Counted from the first letter of the stretch, positions 27,471 through 39,149 are shown. The stretch is DNA of 64,000 bases from Thermus sp. CCB_US3_UF1 (GCF_000236585.1 NC_017278.1:868001-932000), one strand, 5' to 3'. The notes: generated by a model from the sequence alone, not told the origin. A program made the numbers and translations.

Positions 27471-28474
27471 GCCTCCACCGCCGGGCGGGCGAAGAAAAGG
27501 CGGCCCACCTGGGTCTGGATGGCCTGGGTGATGACCACCTCCACCTCCTGCCCCCGGTAGCGGTTTCCCCCGTCCACCACCACCATGGAGCCATCCTCCA
27601 GGTAGCCCACCCCCTGGTGGGGCTCCTTGCCCTCCTTGAGGATGAGGAGCCTCAGGGTGTCCCCCACCTGGAGCTGGGGCCGGAGGGCCTGGGCCAGGGC
27701 CTGGACCGAGAGGGCCTTCACCCCGTAGATGCGGGTCATCTGCAGGAGGGCCAGATCGTTGCTCACCAGGGCCGCCCCAAGGTCCCGGGCCAGGAAGAGG
27801 AGCTTCTCGTCCACGCTCTCCCCCTTGGGGGTTTCCTCCAGGACCTCCAGCTCGAGGTGCTCCTTGAGCCGCTCCAGGGCCTCGAGGCCCCGCCGCCCCT
27901 TGGCCCGCTTCAGGGGGTCTTGGCTATCGGCGAAGTGCTGCAGCTCCTTGAGGACGAAGTGGGGCACAAAGAGGGGCCCCTCCAGGAAGCCCGTGGCCGC
28001 CACCTCCGCCAGGCGGCCGTCCACCAGAACGCTCGTGTCCAGCACCTTGCCCCCTTGGGGGCGGCGCCTTTCTTGGGGAGGGCGCAGGTACTCCTTGTAG
28101 CCCAGGGCCAGGTAGGAGAAGAGGGCCACGAGGAAGAGGGCCAGAAGGAGGCTGTGGTAGGGGGAAAAGCCCGGGATCTGGGAGAGGAGGCTGGTGAGGA
28201 GGACCGTGAGGAGGAGGCCCAGGGTGGCCCCCAGGGTGAGGGCCACGGGCACCTCCGGGGGCAGTTCCCGCAGGCGGCGCAGCCGGCTTTCCAAGAAGGC
28301 CTCCACCCTGGGGGCCAGGAGGATTCCGCCCAGGAAGCCGGCCACCACCAGGTAGAAGCGGTTCAGGGAGAGGAGGCCCGCCGAGCGGGGGAGGAGGCCA
28401 AGCCCCTCCAGCCCCACGGCTAGCTGGTAGCCCAGGAGGGCGAAGAGGAGGTAGAAGAGCAGGCGCAGGCTCAT
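27467..28474 (-). CDS. PIN/TRAM domain membrane protein (YacL-type)
   Basis: A 335-residue protein: about four membrane helices (residues 1-130), a PIN nuclease domain (about 144-270) beginning [10 protein letters not shown] with the first catalytic Asp and containing later acidic residues ([17 protein letters not shown]), and a C-terminal TRAM RNA-binding domain (about 275-335). PIN domains are RNases; the target of this family is not established. Its ATG overlaps the radA stop by 4 bp, so it is in the radA transcript. Confidence 0.88.
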   Translation of the reverse strand: MSLRLLFYLLFALLGYQLAVGLEGLGLLPRSAGLLSLNRFYLVVAGFLGGILLAPRVEAFLESRLRRLRELPPEVPVALTLGATLGLLLTVLLTSLLSQIPGFSPYHSLLLALFLVALFSYLALGYKEYLRPPQERRRPQGGKVLDTSVLVDGRLAEVAATGFLEGPLFVPHFVLKELQHFADSQDPLKRAKGRRGLEALERLKEHLELEVLEETPKGESVDEKLLFLARDLGAALVSNDLALLQMTRIYGVKALSVQALAQALRPQLQVGDTLRLLILKEGKEPHQGVGYLEDGSMVVVDGGNRYRGQEVEVVITQAIQTQVGRLFFARPAVEA

Positions 28475-29751
28475 CCCAGGTACCGCTCCACCGCCTCCCC
28501 CAGGCCCCGGGTGTTCCCGGGGTGGAGGAAGCGGGCAAACCCCGCCCGCTCCCCTTCCCGAAGCCGCCTCTCCAGCCCCACCACGCTCCGCACCTCCCCC
28601 AGGAGGCCCACCTCCCCCACCACGGCCAGGTCGTGGGGGAGGGGCCGGCCCACCACCGCAGAATACACCGCCAGGGCCACGGCCAGGTCCAGGCCCGGGT
28701 CCTGCACCCTAAGCCCTCCCGCCAGGTTCACGTAGACGTCCAGGTTGGCCAGGGGCAGGCCGAGCCGCCTTTCCAGGACCGCCAGCACCATGTCCACCCG
28801 CCTGGGATCCAGGCCCTGGACCAGGCGGCGGGGGGCGGGGAAGGGGGTTTTGGCGGCCAGGGCCTGGACCTCGAGGGCCAAAGCCCTTTCCCCGGCCAGG
28901 GCCAGGGCGATGGCGCTGCCTGGCACCCCTAGGGGCCTTTCCAGGAGGAAGGCCTCGGAGGGGTTTTGTACCTCCAGAAGCCCGGCCTCCTCCATGCGGA
29001 ACACCCCCAGCTCCCCCACGGGGCCGAAGCGGTTCTTGGCGCTCCGCAGCACCCTGTACACCCCGGCGCTTTCCAGGTAAAGGGTGGCGTCCACCGCGTG
29101 TTCCACGCTCTTGGGCCCCGCCACCACCCCTTCCTTGGTCACGTGCCCCACCAGGACCACCGCGGTGCCCGTGGCCTTGGCCAGGCGCACAAAGGCGGCG
29201 GTGGCCTCCCGCACGGCCACCAGGCTTCCCGGGCTTCCCCCGGCCTCAATGGTCTGGACCGAGTCCACAAAGAGGAGCTGGGGCGGGGCGGCCTCCAAGA
29301 AGGCTAAGAGGGGTTCCAGACGGGTTTCCCGCAGCAGGAGGAGGTCTTCCACCCCCAGCCGCCGGGCCCGCAGCTTGATCTGGGCCGGGGACTCCTCCCC
29401 AGCCACATAGTAGACCTCCTGGGGCAGGCGTTTGGCCATCTCCAGGAGGAGGGTGCTCTTGCCCACCCCGGGCTCCCCCCCCAGGAGGACCACCTCCCCG
29501 GGCACGAACCCCCCGCCCAGGACCCGGTCCACCTCGGCCATCCCCGAGGAGAAGCGCCGCTCCTCGGCCTCGTCCACCCGGGCCAGGGGGATGGGGGTGG
29601 GGGCCTCGAGGCCCCCCTTGCCCCTGGGGGGCCTGGGGGTTGGGAGGCTGGCCTCCTGGAAACTCCCCCAGGCCCCGCACCCCGGGCACCGGCCCAGGGG
29701 CTTGGGGGTGCGGTAGCCGCACTCCACGCAGGCGTAAGCGGTTTTGGCCAT
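28471..29751 (-). CDS. radA: DNA repair protein RadA/Sms
   Basis: A 426-residue RecA-like ATPase that aids branch migration in homologous recombination. A four-cysteine zinc finger (C8, C11, C22, C25) is followed by Walker A GEPGVGKS near residue 92, the RadA-specific KNRFG motif ([11 protein letters not shown]), and a C-terminal Lon-protease-like domain (from about 285). It lies 36 bp after clpC on the same strand. The gap contains an AGGCCTCGAGGCCT palindrome without a T-run. Confidence 0.95.
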   Translation of the reverse strand: MAKTAYACVECGYRTPKPLGRCPGCGAWGSFQEASLPTPRPPRGKGGLEAPTPIPLARVDEAEERRFSSGMAEVDRVLGGGFVPGEVVLLGGEPGVGKSTLLLEMAKRLPQEVYYVAGEESPAQIKLRARRLGVEDLLLLRETRLEPLLAFLEAAPPQLLFVDSVQTIEAGGSPGSLVAVREATAAFVRLAKATGTAVVLVGHVTKEGVVAGPKSVEHAVDATLYLESAGVYRVLRSAKNRFGPVGELGVFRMEEAGLLEVQNPSEAFLLERPLGVPGSAIALALAGERALALEVQALAAKTPFPAPRRLVQGLDPRRVDMVLAVLERRLGLPLANLDVYVNLAGGLRVQDPGLDLAVALAVYSAVVGRPLPHDLAVVGEVGLLGEVRSVVGLERRLREGERAGFARFLHPGNTRGLGEAVERYLG

Positions 29752-29787
29752 GGGCTAGGCCTCGAGGCCTGGGGCTAGGGAGGGCCG

Positions 29788-31998
<2,211 letters not shown>

Positions 31999-32015
31999 GC
32001 TCCCCTCTACCTCAC

Positions 32016-32021
32016 ATTCTA
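32016..32021 (-). promoter_or_regulatory. Possible -10 element of clpC
   Basis: TAGAAT on the minus strand, 17 nt before ATG 31998, leaving room for a ~10-nt leader with a GGGGAG Shine-Dalgarno. No clear -35 and no CIRCE or CtsR repeat was found. Confidence 0.4.
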
Positions 32022-32063
32022 GCCTAAGCCCCCTTCCCTTGGGGGTTTGCGCCCCCGCTCACC

Positions 32064-32093
32064 TTGGGCCCACTGGGCTTCTTCCTGTAAGAT
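32064..32093 (+). promoter_or_regulatory. Possible promoter of glyS
   Basis: TTGGGC (32064-32069), an 18-bp spacer, then TAAGAT (32088-32093). The leader then contains GGGGCCTTAGGCCC, a short hairpin, and a GGGGAGG ribosome binding site. No T-box features were seen. Confidence 0.4.
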
Positions 32094-32132
32094 GCCCTCT
32101 AATCGGGGCCTTAGGCCCTTTGGGGAGGTACG

Positions 32133-33650
32133 ATGCCAGCGAGCACCCTTGACGAACTGGTGGCGCTTTGCAAGCGGCGAGGGTTTATCTTCCAAGGCTC
32201 GGAGATCTACGGGGGCCTGCAGGGCACCTACGATTACGGGCCCCTGGGGGTGGAGCTCAAGAACAACCTGAAGCAGGCCTGGTGGCGCCGCAACGTTTAC
32301 GAGCGGGACGACATGGAGGGCCTGGACGCCAGCATCCTCACCCACCGCCTGGTCCTCCACTACTCGGGCCACGAGGCCACCTTTGCCGACCCCATGGTGG
32401 ACAACCGCATCACCAAGAAGCGCTACCGCCTGGACCACCTCCTAAAGGAGCAGCCCGAGGAGGTCCTTTCCCGCCTCTACCGGGCCATGGAGGTGGAGGA
32501 GGGCCTGCACGCCCTGGTCCAGGCCATGATGGCCGCCCCGGAGCGGGCCGGGGGGGCCATGACCGCCGCCGGGGTGCTGGACCCCGCCACGGGGGAGGCC
32601 GGGGACTGGACCCCGCCCCGCTACTTCAACATGATGTTCAAGACCTACGTGGGGCCGGTGGAGGAGGAGGCGGCCTTGGCCTACCTCCGCCCCGAGACCG
32701 CCCAGGGCATCTTCATCAACTTCAAAAACGTTCTGGACAGCACCAGCCGCAAGTTGCCCTTCGGCATCGCCCAGATCGGCAAGGCCTTCCGCAACGAGAT
32801 CACCCCTAGGAACTTCGTCTTCCGGGTGCGGGAGTTTGAGCAGATGGAGATCGAGTACTTCGTCCGCCCGGGGGAGGACGAGTACTGGCACCGCTACTGG
32901 GTGGAGGAGCGGCTTAGGTGGTGGCAGGAGATGGGCCTGAGCCGGGAGAACCTGGTCCCTTACCCCCAGCCCCCGGAGGAACTGGCCCACTACGCCAAGG
33001 CCACGGTGGACATCCTCTACCGCTTCCCCCACGGCCTGGAAGAGCTGGAGGGGATCGCCAACCGTACGGACTTTGACCTAGGGAGCCACACCAAGGACCA
33101 GGAGGAGCTGGCCATCGCCGCCCGGGTCCTCAGGAACGAGCACTCCACGGCCCGGCTGGCCTACCGCGACCCCGATACGGGGAAGTGGTTTGTCCCCTAC
33201 GTGATCGAGCCCTCGGCGGGGGTGGACCGGGGGGTTTTGGCCCTCCTGGCCGAGGCCTTCACCCGGGAGGAGTTGCCGAATGGGGAGGAGCGCATCGTCC
33301 TCCGGCTCAAGCCCCAGCTCGCCCCCATCAAGGCCGCGGTCATCCCCCTGGCCAAGAACCGGCCCGAGATCACCGAGTACGCCAAGCGCCTCAAGGGCCG
33401 GCTCCAGGCCCTGGGCCTGGGCCGGATCCTCTACGAGGATACGGGGAACATCGGCAAGGCCTACCGCCGCCACGATGAGGTGGGCACCCCCTTCGCCATC
33501 ACCGTGGACTACGACACCATCGGCCAGAGCAAGGATGGCACCACCCGCCTCAAGGACACGGTGACCGTGCGGGACCGGGATACCATGGAGCAGATCCGGC
33601 TCCACGTGGACGAGCTGGAAGGGTTTTTGCGGGAGAAGTTGAGGTGGTAG
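32133..33650 (+). CDS. glyS: Glycyl-tRNA synthetase (alpha2, eukaryote-like type)
   Basis: A 505-residue class II synthetase of the dimeric type used by Thermus rather than the alpha2beta2 bacterial type. It begins with [20 protein letters not shown]. Motif 2 is in [27 protein letters not shown], motif 3 region [13 protein letters not shown], and a C-terminal anticodon-binding domain runs from about residue 400. GGGGAGG precedes ATG 32133. The asd gene begins 1 nt after the stop. Confidence 0.96.
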   Translation: MPASTLDELVALCKRRGFIFQGSEIYGGLQGTYDYGPLGVELKNNLKQAWWRRNVYERDDMEGLDASILTHRLVLHYSGHEATFADPMVDNRITKKRYRLDHLLKEQPEEVLSRLYRAMEVEEGLHALVQAMMAAPERAGGAMTAAGVLDPATGEAGDWTPPRYFNMMFKTYVGPVEEEAALAYLRPETAQGIFINFKNVLDSTSRKLPFGIAQIGKAFRNEITPRNFVFRVREFEQMEIEYFVRPGEDEYWHRYWVEERLRWWQEMGLSRENLVPYPQPPEELAHYAKATVDILYRFPHGLEELEGIANRTDFDLGSHTKDQEELAIAARVLRNEHSTARLAYRDPDTGKWFVPYVIEPSAGVDRGVLALLAEAFTREELPNGEERIVLRLKPQLAPIKAAVIPLAKNRPEITEYAKRLKGRLQALGLGRILYEDTGNIGKAYRRHDEVGTPFAITVDYDTIGQSKDGTTRLKDTVTVRDRDTMEQIRLHVDELEGFLREKLRW

Positions 33651-33651
33651 C

Positions 33652-34656
33652 ATGGGCGGTGTGCGGGTAGCCGTAGTGGGGGCCACGGGGGCCGTGGGGC
33701 GGGAGATCCTTAGGGTCCTCGAGGCCCGGAACTTCCCCCTAAGCGAGCTTCGGCTCTATGCCTCCCCCCGTTCCGCCGGGGTGCGGCTTCCTTTCCGGGG
33801 GGAGGAGATCCCCGTGGAACCCCTTCCCGAGGGTCCCTTGCCCGTGGACCTGGTCCTGGCCAGCGCCGGGGGTAGCCTCTCCAAGGCCCTCGCCCTCCGG
33901 TGGGTGGAAGGCGGGGCGGTGGTGGTGGACAACTCCAGCGCCTGGCGCTACGAGCCCTGGGTGCCCCTGGTGGTGCCCGAGGTGAACCGGGAGGCCATCT
34001 TCCGCCACCGGGGCATCCTCGCCAACCCCAACTGCACCACGGCCATCCTGGCCATGGCCCTTTGGCCCCTGCACCGGGCTTTCGGGGCCAGGCGGGTGGT
34101 GGTGGCCACCTACCAGGCGGCCTCGGGGGCGGGGGCCAAGGGCATGGAGGAACTCTTGCGGGAGACCCACCGCTTCCTCCACGGGGAAACCCCCCAGGCG
34201 GAGGTCTTCGCCCATCCCCTTCCCTTCAACGTCCTGCCCCACATAGACACCTTCCAGGAAAATGGGTATACCCGGGAGGAGATGAAGGTGGTCTGGGAGA
34301 CCCACAAGATCTTCGGGGACGAGAGCATCCGCATCAGCGCCACCGCGGTGCGGGTGCCCACCCTGAGGGCCCACGCGGAGGCGGTGAGCGTGGAGTTCGC
34401 CAAGCCCGTCACCCCGGAGGCGGCCCGGGAGGTCCTCCGGGCGGCCCCGGGGGTGGAGGTGGTGGATGCCCCCGGGGAGAAGCGCTACCCCATGCCCCTC
34501 ACCGCCAGCGGCAAGTGGGATGTGGAGGTGGGCCGCATCCGCCAGAGCCTGGCCTTTGAGAACGGCCTGGACTTCTTCGTGGTGGGGGACCAGCTCCTCA
34601 AGGGGGCGGCCCTCAACGCGGTGCAGATCGCCGAGGCCTGGCTCAAGGGGCCTTGA
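33652..34656 (+). CDS. asd: Aspartate-semialdehyde dehydrogenase
   Basis: A 334-residue NADP-dependent enzyme that reduces aspartyl phosphate to the semialdehyde for lysine, threonine and methionine synthesis. The dinucleotide motif is [11 protein letters not shown], the catalytic cysteine lies in [14 protein letters not shown], and [11 protein letters not shown] and [11 protein letters not shown] follow. It begins 1 nt after glyS and is probably cotranscribed. An in-frame GTG at 33661 is an alternative start. Its 3' end overlaps the convergent tlyA by 14 bp. Confidence 0.95.
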   Translation: MGGVRVAVVGATGAVGREILRVLEARNFPLSELRLYASPRSAGVRLPFRGEEIPVEPLPEGPLPVDLVLASAGGSLSKALALRWVEGGAVVVDNSSAWRYEPWVPLVVPEVNREAIFRHRGILANPNCTTAILAMALWPLHRAFGARRVVVATYQAASGAGAKGMEELLRETHRFLHGETPQAEVFAHPLPFNVLPHIDTFQENGYTREEMKVVWETHKIFGDESIRISATAVRVPTLRAHAEAVSVEFAKPVTPEAAREVLRAAPGVEVVDAPGEKRYPMPLTASGKWDVEVGRIRQSLAFENGLDFFVVGDQLLKGAALNAVQIAEAWLKGP

Positions 34657-35350
34657 GCCAGAGCCAGTACTCCTGGTTCCCCTCCTTGCCCGGAAGGGGG
34701 CTTGCCGCCTCCCCCAGCACCTGGAAGCCCAGTTCCTGGGCCCTTTCCCGCACCCGTCTAAGGGCCTCCCGCCGTAGGGCCTCCTCCCGCACCACCCCCT
34801 TGTGGGCTCCGGGCCAGAGCTCAAACTGGGGCTTGACCAGGACCAAGGCCTCCCCGCCAGGCCGGAGGAGTTCCCTCACCTTGGGAAGCAGGTGGGTGGA
34901 GGAGATGAAGGACACGTCCATGACCACCAGGTCCAGGGCCTCGGGGAGGCGAAGGGTGCGGGCATCCTGCCCCTCCAGGCAGACCACCCGCGGGTCGGCC
35001 CGTAAGGAGGGGTGGAGCTGCCCCTGGCCCACATCCACCGCGTAGACCCGCCGGGCGCCCCTTTCCAGGAGCACCTGGGTGAAGCCCCCGGTGCTGGCTC
35101 CTAGGTCGGCGCAGGCCTTGCCCGCCACGGCCACGGGGAAGCCTGCCAGGGCCCCGAGGAGCTTGTAGGCACCCCGGCCCACATAGGGCTCCCCTTCCAG
35201 AAGCCGGACCTCGGCCCCTTCCGGCACGGAAAAGGCGGGTTTTTGCACCACTTTCCCCGCCACCTGCACCCGGCCCTCCCGGATGAGGCGCTGGGCCTTC
35301 TCCCGGCTTTCCACCAGGCCCCGTTCCACCAAGTAGCGGTCCAGCCGCAC
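34643..35350 (-). CDS. tlyA: TlyA family rRNA 2'-O-methyltransferase
   Basis: A 235-residue protein: an N-terminal S4 RNA-binding domain (residues 1-60, [25 protein letters not shown]) fused to an FtsJ-like SAM methyltransferase. The SAM loop is [15 protein letters not shown], with [10 protein letters not shown] and LVKPQFE as later motifs. TlyA proteins methylate ribose on 16S and/or 23S rRNA and some are called haemolysins. The GTG start is chosen because GATAAT ends 7 nt upstream and the S4 domain begins immediately. Divergent from a small gene with which it shares its -10 region. Confidence 0.93.
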   Translation of the reverse strand: MRLDRYLVERGLVESREKAQRLIREGRVQVAGKVVQKPAFSVPEGAEVRLLEGEPYVGRGAYKLLGALAGFPVAVAGKACADLGASTGGFTQVLLERGARRVYAVDVGQGQLHPSLRADPRVVCLEGQDARTLRLPEALDLVVMDVSFISSTHLLPKVRELLRPGGEALVLVKPQFELWPGAHKGVVREEALRREALRRVRERAQELGFQVLGEAASPLPGKEGNQEYWLWLKAP

Positions 35351-35356
35351 GAGGGG

Positions 35357-35363
35357 TATTATC
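35357..35363. promoter_or_regulatory. Shared divergent -10 element (tlyA / small unknown gene)
   Basis: One 7-bp block serves both strands: TATTAT (35357-35362) on plus ends 6 nt before GTG 35369, and GATAAT (35358-35363) on minus ends 7 nt before GTG 35350. Start codons are 18 bp apart, with no Shine-Dalgarno on either side. Confidence 0.55.
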
Positions 35364-35368
35364 CACCC

Positions 35369-35680
35369 GTGGAGCCGGATCTTTCCGGGACCTGGTACGT
35401 GCTGGAAGGGGAGCCGGGGGAGCACCTGGTCCTCGAGGCCCTAGGCCAGCGCCTCTCAGGGCTTTGGACCTCGGAGGAGCTGGCCCAATCCTTTCTGGCC
35501 CGGCACCCGGAGCTGGGCATGCGGGTGAGCCCCCTGGAGGGCTGGACCCTTAAGGAGGCCTTCCTTAGGGCGCTGGCCCTCCTCAAGGTGGAGGCGGTAT
35601 TGGTCGACTACCGGCCCGGGGTGCACCGGGCGCGGCTGGTAAGGCTTGAGGACCTGCTTTGGGAGGTGCGGCGTGCGTAG
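35369..35680 (+). CDS. Small soluble protein, possibly DUF3234-like
   Basis: A 103-residue protein with no signal or membrane segment: N-terminal strands (SGTWYVLEGEPGEHLVLEAL), a helix (TSEELAQSFLARHPEL) and a C-terminal helix-strand pair (KVEAVLVDYRPG). From gene order next to tlyA and glnS I suspect a Thermus-specific family known only from a structure (DUF3234), but this is recollection. The GTG start at 35369 is supported by a TATTAT -10 element 6 nt upstream; the frame stays open further 5' into tlyA's region. It overlaps the next gene by 8 bp. Confidence 0.65.
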   Translation: MEPDLSGTWYVLEGEPGEHLVLEALGQRLSGLWTSEELAQSFLARHPELGMRVSPLEGWTLKEAFLRALALLKVEAVLVDYRPGVHRARLVRLEDLLWEVRRA

Positions 35681-36098
35681 GGTGCTGGCGGTCTTGGCGG
35701 TGGCCTTGGCCTTGGGCCTGGCCCAGCGGGCCGAGGTGAGCGGGGGGAGCCCCTTTGGCCTGCAAGGGGGGGTACGCCTGGTCCTGGTGCCCTTCCTGGT
35801 GGAGGGGCGGCTTTACGCCGGGACAGGGGCGGGGGCCTCAGGGGGTGGGGCAGACCTCCTCCTCAAGCTTCCCCTCACCGACCTCTACCTGGGCCTGGGG
35901 GGCTTCTTGGGCACGGGGCCTAGCCTCACCCTGCCCCAGGAGGGGCGGGGCCAGGGAGGGGTGCGGGCGGTCTTGGGCACCTGGCTCAACCTGCCCTTGC
36001 CCCTCCTGGGGGTCTTCGCCGAACTCCACCCCACCTACTACCCGGCCACGGGGGGGTTGGGCCTGGGAGGAGGGATAGGGGTGAGCCTGGGCTTCTAG
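35673..36098 (+). CDS. Small exported protein, barrel-like, unknown function
   Basis: A 141-residue protein with a signal peptide (RRVLAVLAVALALGLAQR) and a Gly/Leu-rich mature part of alternating strands ending in VSLGF. The terminal Phe and strand pattern suggest a small outer-membrane or surface beta protein. I do not recognise the family. GTG 35673 has GGGAGG 6 nt upstream and overlaps the previous stop by 8 bp, so the two small genes are translated together. It ends 4 bp into the convergent glnS. Confidence 0.65.
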   Translation: MRRVLAVLAVALALGLAQRAEVSGGSPFGLQGGVRLVLVPFLVEGRLYAGTGAGASGGGADLLLKLPLTDLYLGLGGFLGTGPSLTLPQEGRGQGGVRAVLGTWLNLPLPLLGVFAELHPTYYPATGGLGLGGGIGVSLGF

Positions 36099-37741
36099 GC
36101 CTGGTACCCCTCTTTCAGGGGGACGATACGGTTCATCACCAGGGCCCCGGGCCTCGAGTCCACGGGGTCCTGCCAGAAGTAGCCGAGCCGCTCCAGCTGG
36201 TAGCGGGTGTCCTTGGGGTCCTGGGCCACGCTGGGCTCAATGAACCCCCGCTTCACCACCAGGGCCTCGGGGTTGAGGTTCTTCAGGAAATCCCCCCCCT
36301 CCTCCGGGTCCTTGGTGAGGAAAAGCCGCCCATAGAGCCTGTACTCCACGGGCAGGGCGTGCCGGGCGGAAACCCAGTGGATCACCCCCTTGGGCTTAGG
36401 GCCCTCCTCCGGATTGGCCCCCAGGGTGCCGGGGACCACGCGGGCCTTGAGGAGCTTCACCTCCCCCCCTTCCTCCACCACGTCCTCCAGCTCCACCACG
36501 TAGGCGTGGCGCAGGCGCACCCGCTGCCCCGGGGCGAACCGCTTCCAGCCCTTGGGGGGATGGAGGCGGAAATCCGAGCGCTCCATGTAGATCTCCCTGG
36601 AGAAGGGGAGGGGCCTCGAGCCCTCCTTGGCGATGTCCCGGGGCCAGTAGGGGGCCTGTAGCCATTCCTCCCCCTCATGGTTGGTGAGGACCACCTTCAA
36701 GGGGTTCACCACCCCCAAGACCCGGGGGGCGATGGGGTTCAGGTCGTCCCGCACCACCTCCTCAAAGAGGTCCATCTCGATCCGGGCCTCGTTGCGGGAG
36801 ATCCCCGTGCGGCGCACGAACTCGCGGATGGCCTCGGGCCGCACCCCCCGCCGCCTTAAGGCCCTTAGGGTGGGGAGGCGGGGGTCGTCCCAGCCCGAGA
36901 CGTACCCCCCTTCCACCAACCGGATCAGCTTCCGCTTGGAGAGGACGGTGTAGCTCAGGTCCAGCCGGGCGAACTCGTACTGGTAGGGCCTGGGGGAGAG
37001 GGGTAGGCCGCACTTGCCCTTGAGGTTTTCGATCACCCAGTCGTAGATGGCCCGGTTGTTCTCAAACTCCAGGGTGCAGAGGGAGTGGCTCACCCCCTCA
37101 ATGAAGTCCTCCAGGGGATGGGCGTAGTCGTACATGGGGTAGACCACCCACCGGTCCCCGGCGTGGTAGTGGGGGGCGTGGACGATGCGGTAGAGCACCG
37201 GGTCCCGCAGCTTGAAGTTGGGGTGGGCGGGGTCGATCTTGGCCCTCAGCACCCGGCTTCCCGTGGGGAACTCCCCCCGGGCCATCCGGGTGAAGAGGTC
37301 CAGGTTTTCCTCCACGCTGCGCTCCCGGTAGGGGCTGGGCTTCCCTTGGGCCCGGAGGGCGCTCATCTCCTCCTCAGGAAGGTCATCCACGTAGGCCTTC
37401 CCCTCCTGGATGAGGACCAGGGCGCAGGCGTACATCTGGTCAAAGTAGTCCGAGGCGTAGAGGACCCGGCTGGGGGTGAAGCCCAGCCAGCGCACATCCT
37501 CCTCTATGGCCCGGGCGTACTCCTCCTTTTCCGTTTCCGGGTTGGTGTCGTCGTAGCGCAGGTTGCACTCCCCGCCGAAGTCCAGGGCCAGGCCGAAGTT
37601 CAAGACGATGCTCCGGGCGTGGCCGATGTGGAGGTAGCCGTTGGGCTCTGGGGGGAAGCGGGTGAGGAGCCTGGGGTACTTCCCCTCCCTTAGGTCTTTT
37701 TCCACGATCTCGGTGATGAAGCACTCGGGGACGAGGCCCAT
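36095..37741 (-). CDS. glnS: Glutaminyl-tRNA synthetase
   Basis: A 548-residue class I synthetase. The first signature is PPEPNGYLHIGHARS near residue 31-45, the second is VLSKRKL in place of KMSKS. The C-terminal half holds the two beta-barrel anticodon-binding domains. GlnRS is present only in some bacteria and charges tRNA-Gln directly. The start ATG is 15 bp after the enoyl-CoA hydratase stop, and TACACT ends 6 nt before it, so it probably has its own leaderless promoter. Confidence 0.96.
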   Translation of the reverse strand: MGLVPECFITEIVEKDLREGKYPRLLTRFPPEPNGYLHIGHARSIVLNFGLALDFGGECNLRYDDTNPETEKEEYARAIEEDVRWLGFTPSRVLYASDYFDQMYACALVLIQEGKAYVDDLPEEEMSALRAQGKPSPYRERSVEENLDLFTRMARGEFPTGSRVLRAKIDPAHPNFKLRDPVLYRIVHAPHYHAGDRWVVYPMYDYAHPLEDFIEGVSHSLCTLEFENNRAIYDWVIENLKGKCGLPLSPRPYQYEFARLDLSYTVLSKRKLIRLVEGGYVSGWDDPRLPTLRALRRRGVRPEAIREFVRRTGISRNEARIEMDLFEEVVRDDLNPIAPRVLGVVNPLKVVLTNHEGEEWLQAPYWPRDIAKEGSRPLPFSREIYMERSDFRLHPPKGWKRFAPGQRVRLRHAYVVELEDVVEEGGEVKLLKARVVPGTLGANPEEGPKPKGVIHWVSARHALPVEYRLYGRLFLTKDPEEGGDFLKNLNPEALVVKRGFIEPSVAQDPKDTRYQLERLGYFWQDPVDSRPGALVMNRIVPLKEGYQA

Positions 37742-37747
37742 AAGAAG

Positions 37748-37753
37748 AGTGTA
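37748..37753 (-). promoter_or_regulatory. Leaderless-type -10 element of glnS
   Basis: TACACT on the minus strand ends 6 nt before the glnS ATG, inside the 15-bp gap after the enoyl-CoA hydratase gene. No Shine-Dalgarno is present. Confidence 0.5.
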
Positions 37754-37756
37754 GCC

Positions 37757-38521
37757 TTAGCCGAAGCGAGGCGGGCGCTTTTCAAAGAAGGCCCGGATCC
37801 CTTCCCGCAAGTCCCCCGTTTCCCGCACCCAGGCGTTGGCCAGGGCCGCCAGGCGGAAGCCGTCCTCGAGGCCCATCCCCGGTAGGGCCAGGAGGAGCTC
37901 CTTGCTGAGGCGCAAGGAGGTGGGGGCGTTCTTGGCCACCTCCTCGGCCAGGGCCAGGGCCTCCTCCAGGGCCCGGCCCGGGGCCGCCACCCGGTTCACA
38001 AGGCCCAGGGCCTTGGCCTCCTCGGCCCCCACCAGCCTCCCGGTGAGGAGGAGGTCCTTGGCCACCTTCTCCCCCACGGCCCGCACCAGGATCACGGAAA
38101 CCAGGGCGGCCACGAAGCCGATCCGGACCTCGGTGTAGCCCAGCTTGGCCTCCTGGTCCATCACCACCAGGTCGCAGGCCGTGGCCAGCCCCGCCCCCCC
38201 CGCCACCGCTGGCCCGTTCACCGCGGCCACCGTGGGCTTGGGGAAGGTGTAGAGGCGGTGGAAAAGGCGCATGAGGGAAAGGGAGTGGCGGTAGTTCTCC
38301 TCCGCCCCCATCTCCGTAACCCTTTCCAGAAAGGCCAGGTCGGCCCCGGCGCTGAAGGCCGCTCCCCGCCCGGTGAGGACCAAGGCCCTGGCCTCGGGGT
38401 CCCCTTCGGCCTCCTCCAAGGCCTGGAGGAGGCCCTCCACCATCCCCGGGGAAAGGGGGTTGCGGCGCTCGGGATCGTTGAGGAAGACCCGGTAGATGCG
38501 CCCTCGTTCCACCTGGACCAT
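37757..38521 (-). CDS. Enoyl-CoA hydratase/isomerase family protein
   Basis: A 254-residue crotonase-fold protein. Oxyanion-hole segments are AFSAGADLAFL (near 55-65) and NGPAVAGGAGLATACDLVV (near 100-118). The usual first catalytic Glu region reads EVRIGFVAALVSVIL. The family includes enoyl-CoA hydratases and isomerases in fatty-acid and aromatic degradation, so the substrate is not fixed. The ATG is preceded by TACAAT at 6 nt. Divergent from infC. Confidence 0.88.
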   Translation of the reverse strand: MVQVERGRIYRVFLNDPERRNPLSPGMVEGLLQALEEAEGDPEARALVLTGRGAAFSAGADLAFLERVTEMGAEENYRHSLSLMRLFHRLYTFPKPTVAAVNGPAVAGGAGLATACDLVVMDQEAKLGYTEVRIGFVAALVSVILVRAVGEKVAKDLLLTGRLVGAEEAKALGLVNRVAAPGRALEEALALAEEVAKNAPTSLRLSKELLLALPGMGLEDGFRLAALANAWVRETGDLREGIRAFFEKRPPRFG

Positions 38522-38527
38522 GCCCCC

Positions 38528-38533
38528 ATTGTA
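38528..38533 (-). promoter_or_regulatory. Leaderless-type -10 element of enoyl-CoA hydratase gene
   Basis: TACAAT on the minus strand ends 6 nt before ATG 38521. It overlaps the -35 box of the divergent infC promoter. Confidence 0.5.
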
Positions 38534-38558
38534 CCCGGGGGAAGGTTCCTGCTAGACT
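38529..38558 (+). promoter_or_regulatory. Promoter of infC-rpmI-rplT
   Basis: TTGTAC (38529-38534), an 18-bp spacer, then TAGACT (38553-38558). The predicted start site is near 38565, exactly at the left arm of the leader hairpin. Confidence 0.55.
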
Positions 38559-38564
38559 GCCCTT

Positions 38565-38607
38565 AGCCCGCAAACCTGTAGGCTTAAGCCTTGCGGGCTA
38601 GGAGGTG
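38565..38607 (+). promoter_or_regulatory. infC leader hairpin next to the ribosome binding site
   Basis: AGCCCGCAA (38565-38573) pairs perfectly with TTGCGGGCT (38591-38599). The loop contains the 12-bp palindrome AGGCTTAAGCCT (38580-38591). The GGAGGTGG Shine-Dalgarno (38601-38608) follows directly, so folding or protein binding could control infC translation. Autogenous control of this operon by IF3 and L20 is known in other bacteria. Confidence 0.5.
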
Positions 38608-38613
38608 GTGTAG

Positions 38614-39129
38614 ATAAAGGAGTACCTGACCAACGAACGCATCCGCGCCAAACAGGTGAGGGTCATCGGATCCGATGGCCAGCAGCTCGGCATCATGGAC
38701 ACCCGGGAGGCTTTGCGCCTGGCCCAGGAGCAGGACCTGGACCTGGTCCTGGTGGGCCCCACCGCCGACCCGCCCGTGGCCCGCATCATGGACTACTCCA
38801 AGTGGCGCTACGAGCAGCAGGTGGCGGAGAAGGAGGCCCGGAAGAAGGCCAAGCGCACCGAGGTCAAGTCCATCAAGTTCCGGGTCAAGATCGATAACCA
38901 CGACTATCAGACCAAGCTGAACCATATCAAGCGCTTCCTGGAAGAAGGGCACAAGGTCAAGGTGACCATCATGTTCCGGGGGCGGGAGATGAGCCACCCG
39001 GAGCTGGGGGAGAAGCTTCTGGAGCGGGTGGCCGAGGACCTGAAGGGCCTGGCCGTGGTGGAGATGCGGCCCGAGCTTCTGGGCCGGGACATGAACATGC
39101 TCCTGGCCCCGGCCAAGGTGTCTGCCTAG
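38614..39129 (+). CDS. infC: Translation initiation factor IF-3, AUA start codon
   Basis: A 171-residue IF3. N-domain signatures include [14 protein letters not shown] and [14 protein letters not shown], then a Lys-rich linker and the C-domain with [13 protein letters not shown]. No ATG, GTG or TTG gives the full N-domain: the frame opens right after an in-frame TAG (38611-38613), and ATA 38614 sits 5-6 nt after GGAGGTGG and yields the family length. The first standard start (GTG 38656) would delete 14 conserved residues. Rare start codons on infC allow IF3 to repress its own synthesis. Confidence 0.93.
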   Translation: MKEYLTNERIRAKQVRVIGSDGQQLGIMDTREALRLAQEQDLDLVLVGPTADPPVARIMDYSKWRYEQQVAEKEARKKAKRTEVKSIKFRVKIDNHDYQTKLNHIKRFLEEGHKVKVTIMFRGREMSHPELGEKLLERVAEDLKGLAVVEMRPELLGRDMNMLLAPAKVSA

Positions 39130-39149
39130 ACCTTGGGGCCTTCCCTTGG

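Noticed and set aside
29752-29787. AGGCCTCGAGGCCT palindrome as a clpC terminator.
   Set aside because: There is no T-run in the minus-strand direction and no usable loop; it may be chance in GC-rich sequence.
31999-32132. T-box or CIRCE element in the glyS/clpC intergenic region.
   Set aside because: No T-box consensus, no specifier stem and no CIRCE repeat could be found; only a short hairpin and ordinary promoter-like hexamers are present.
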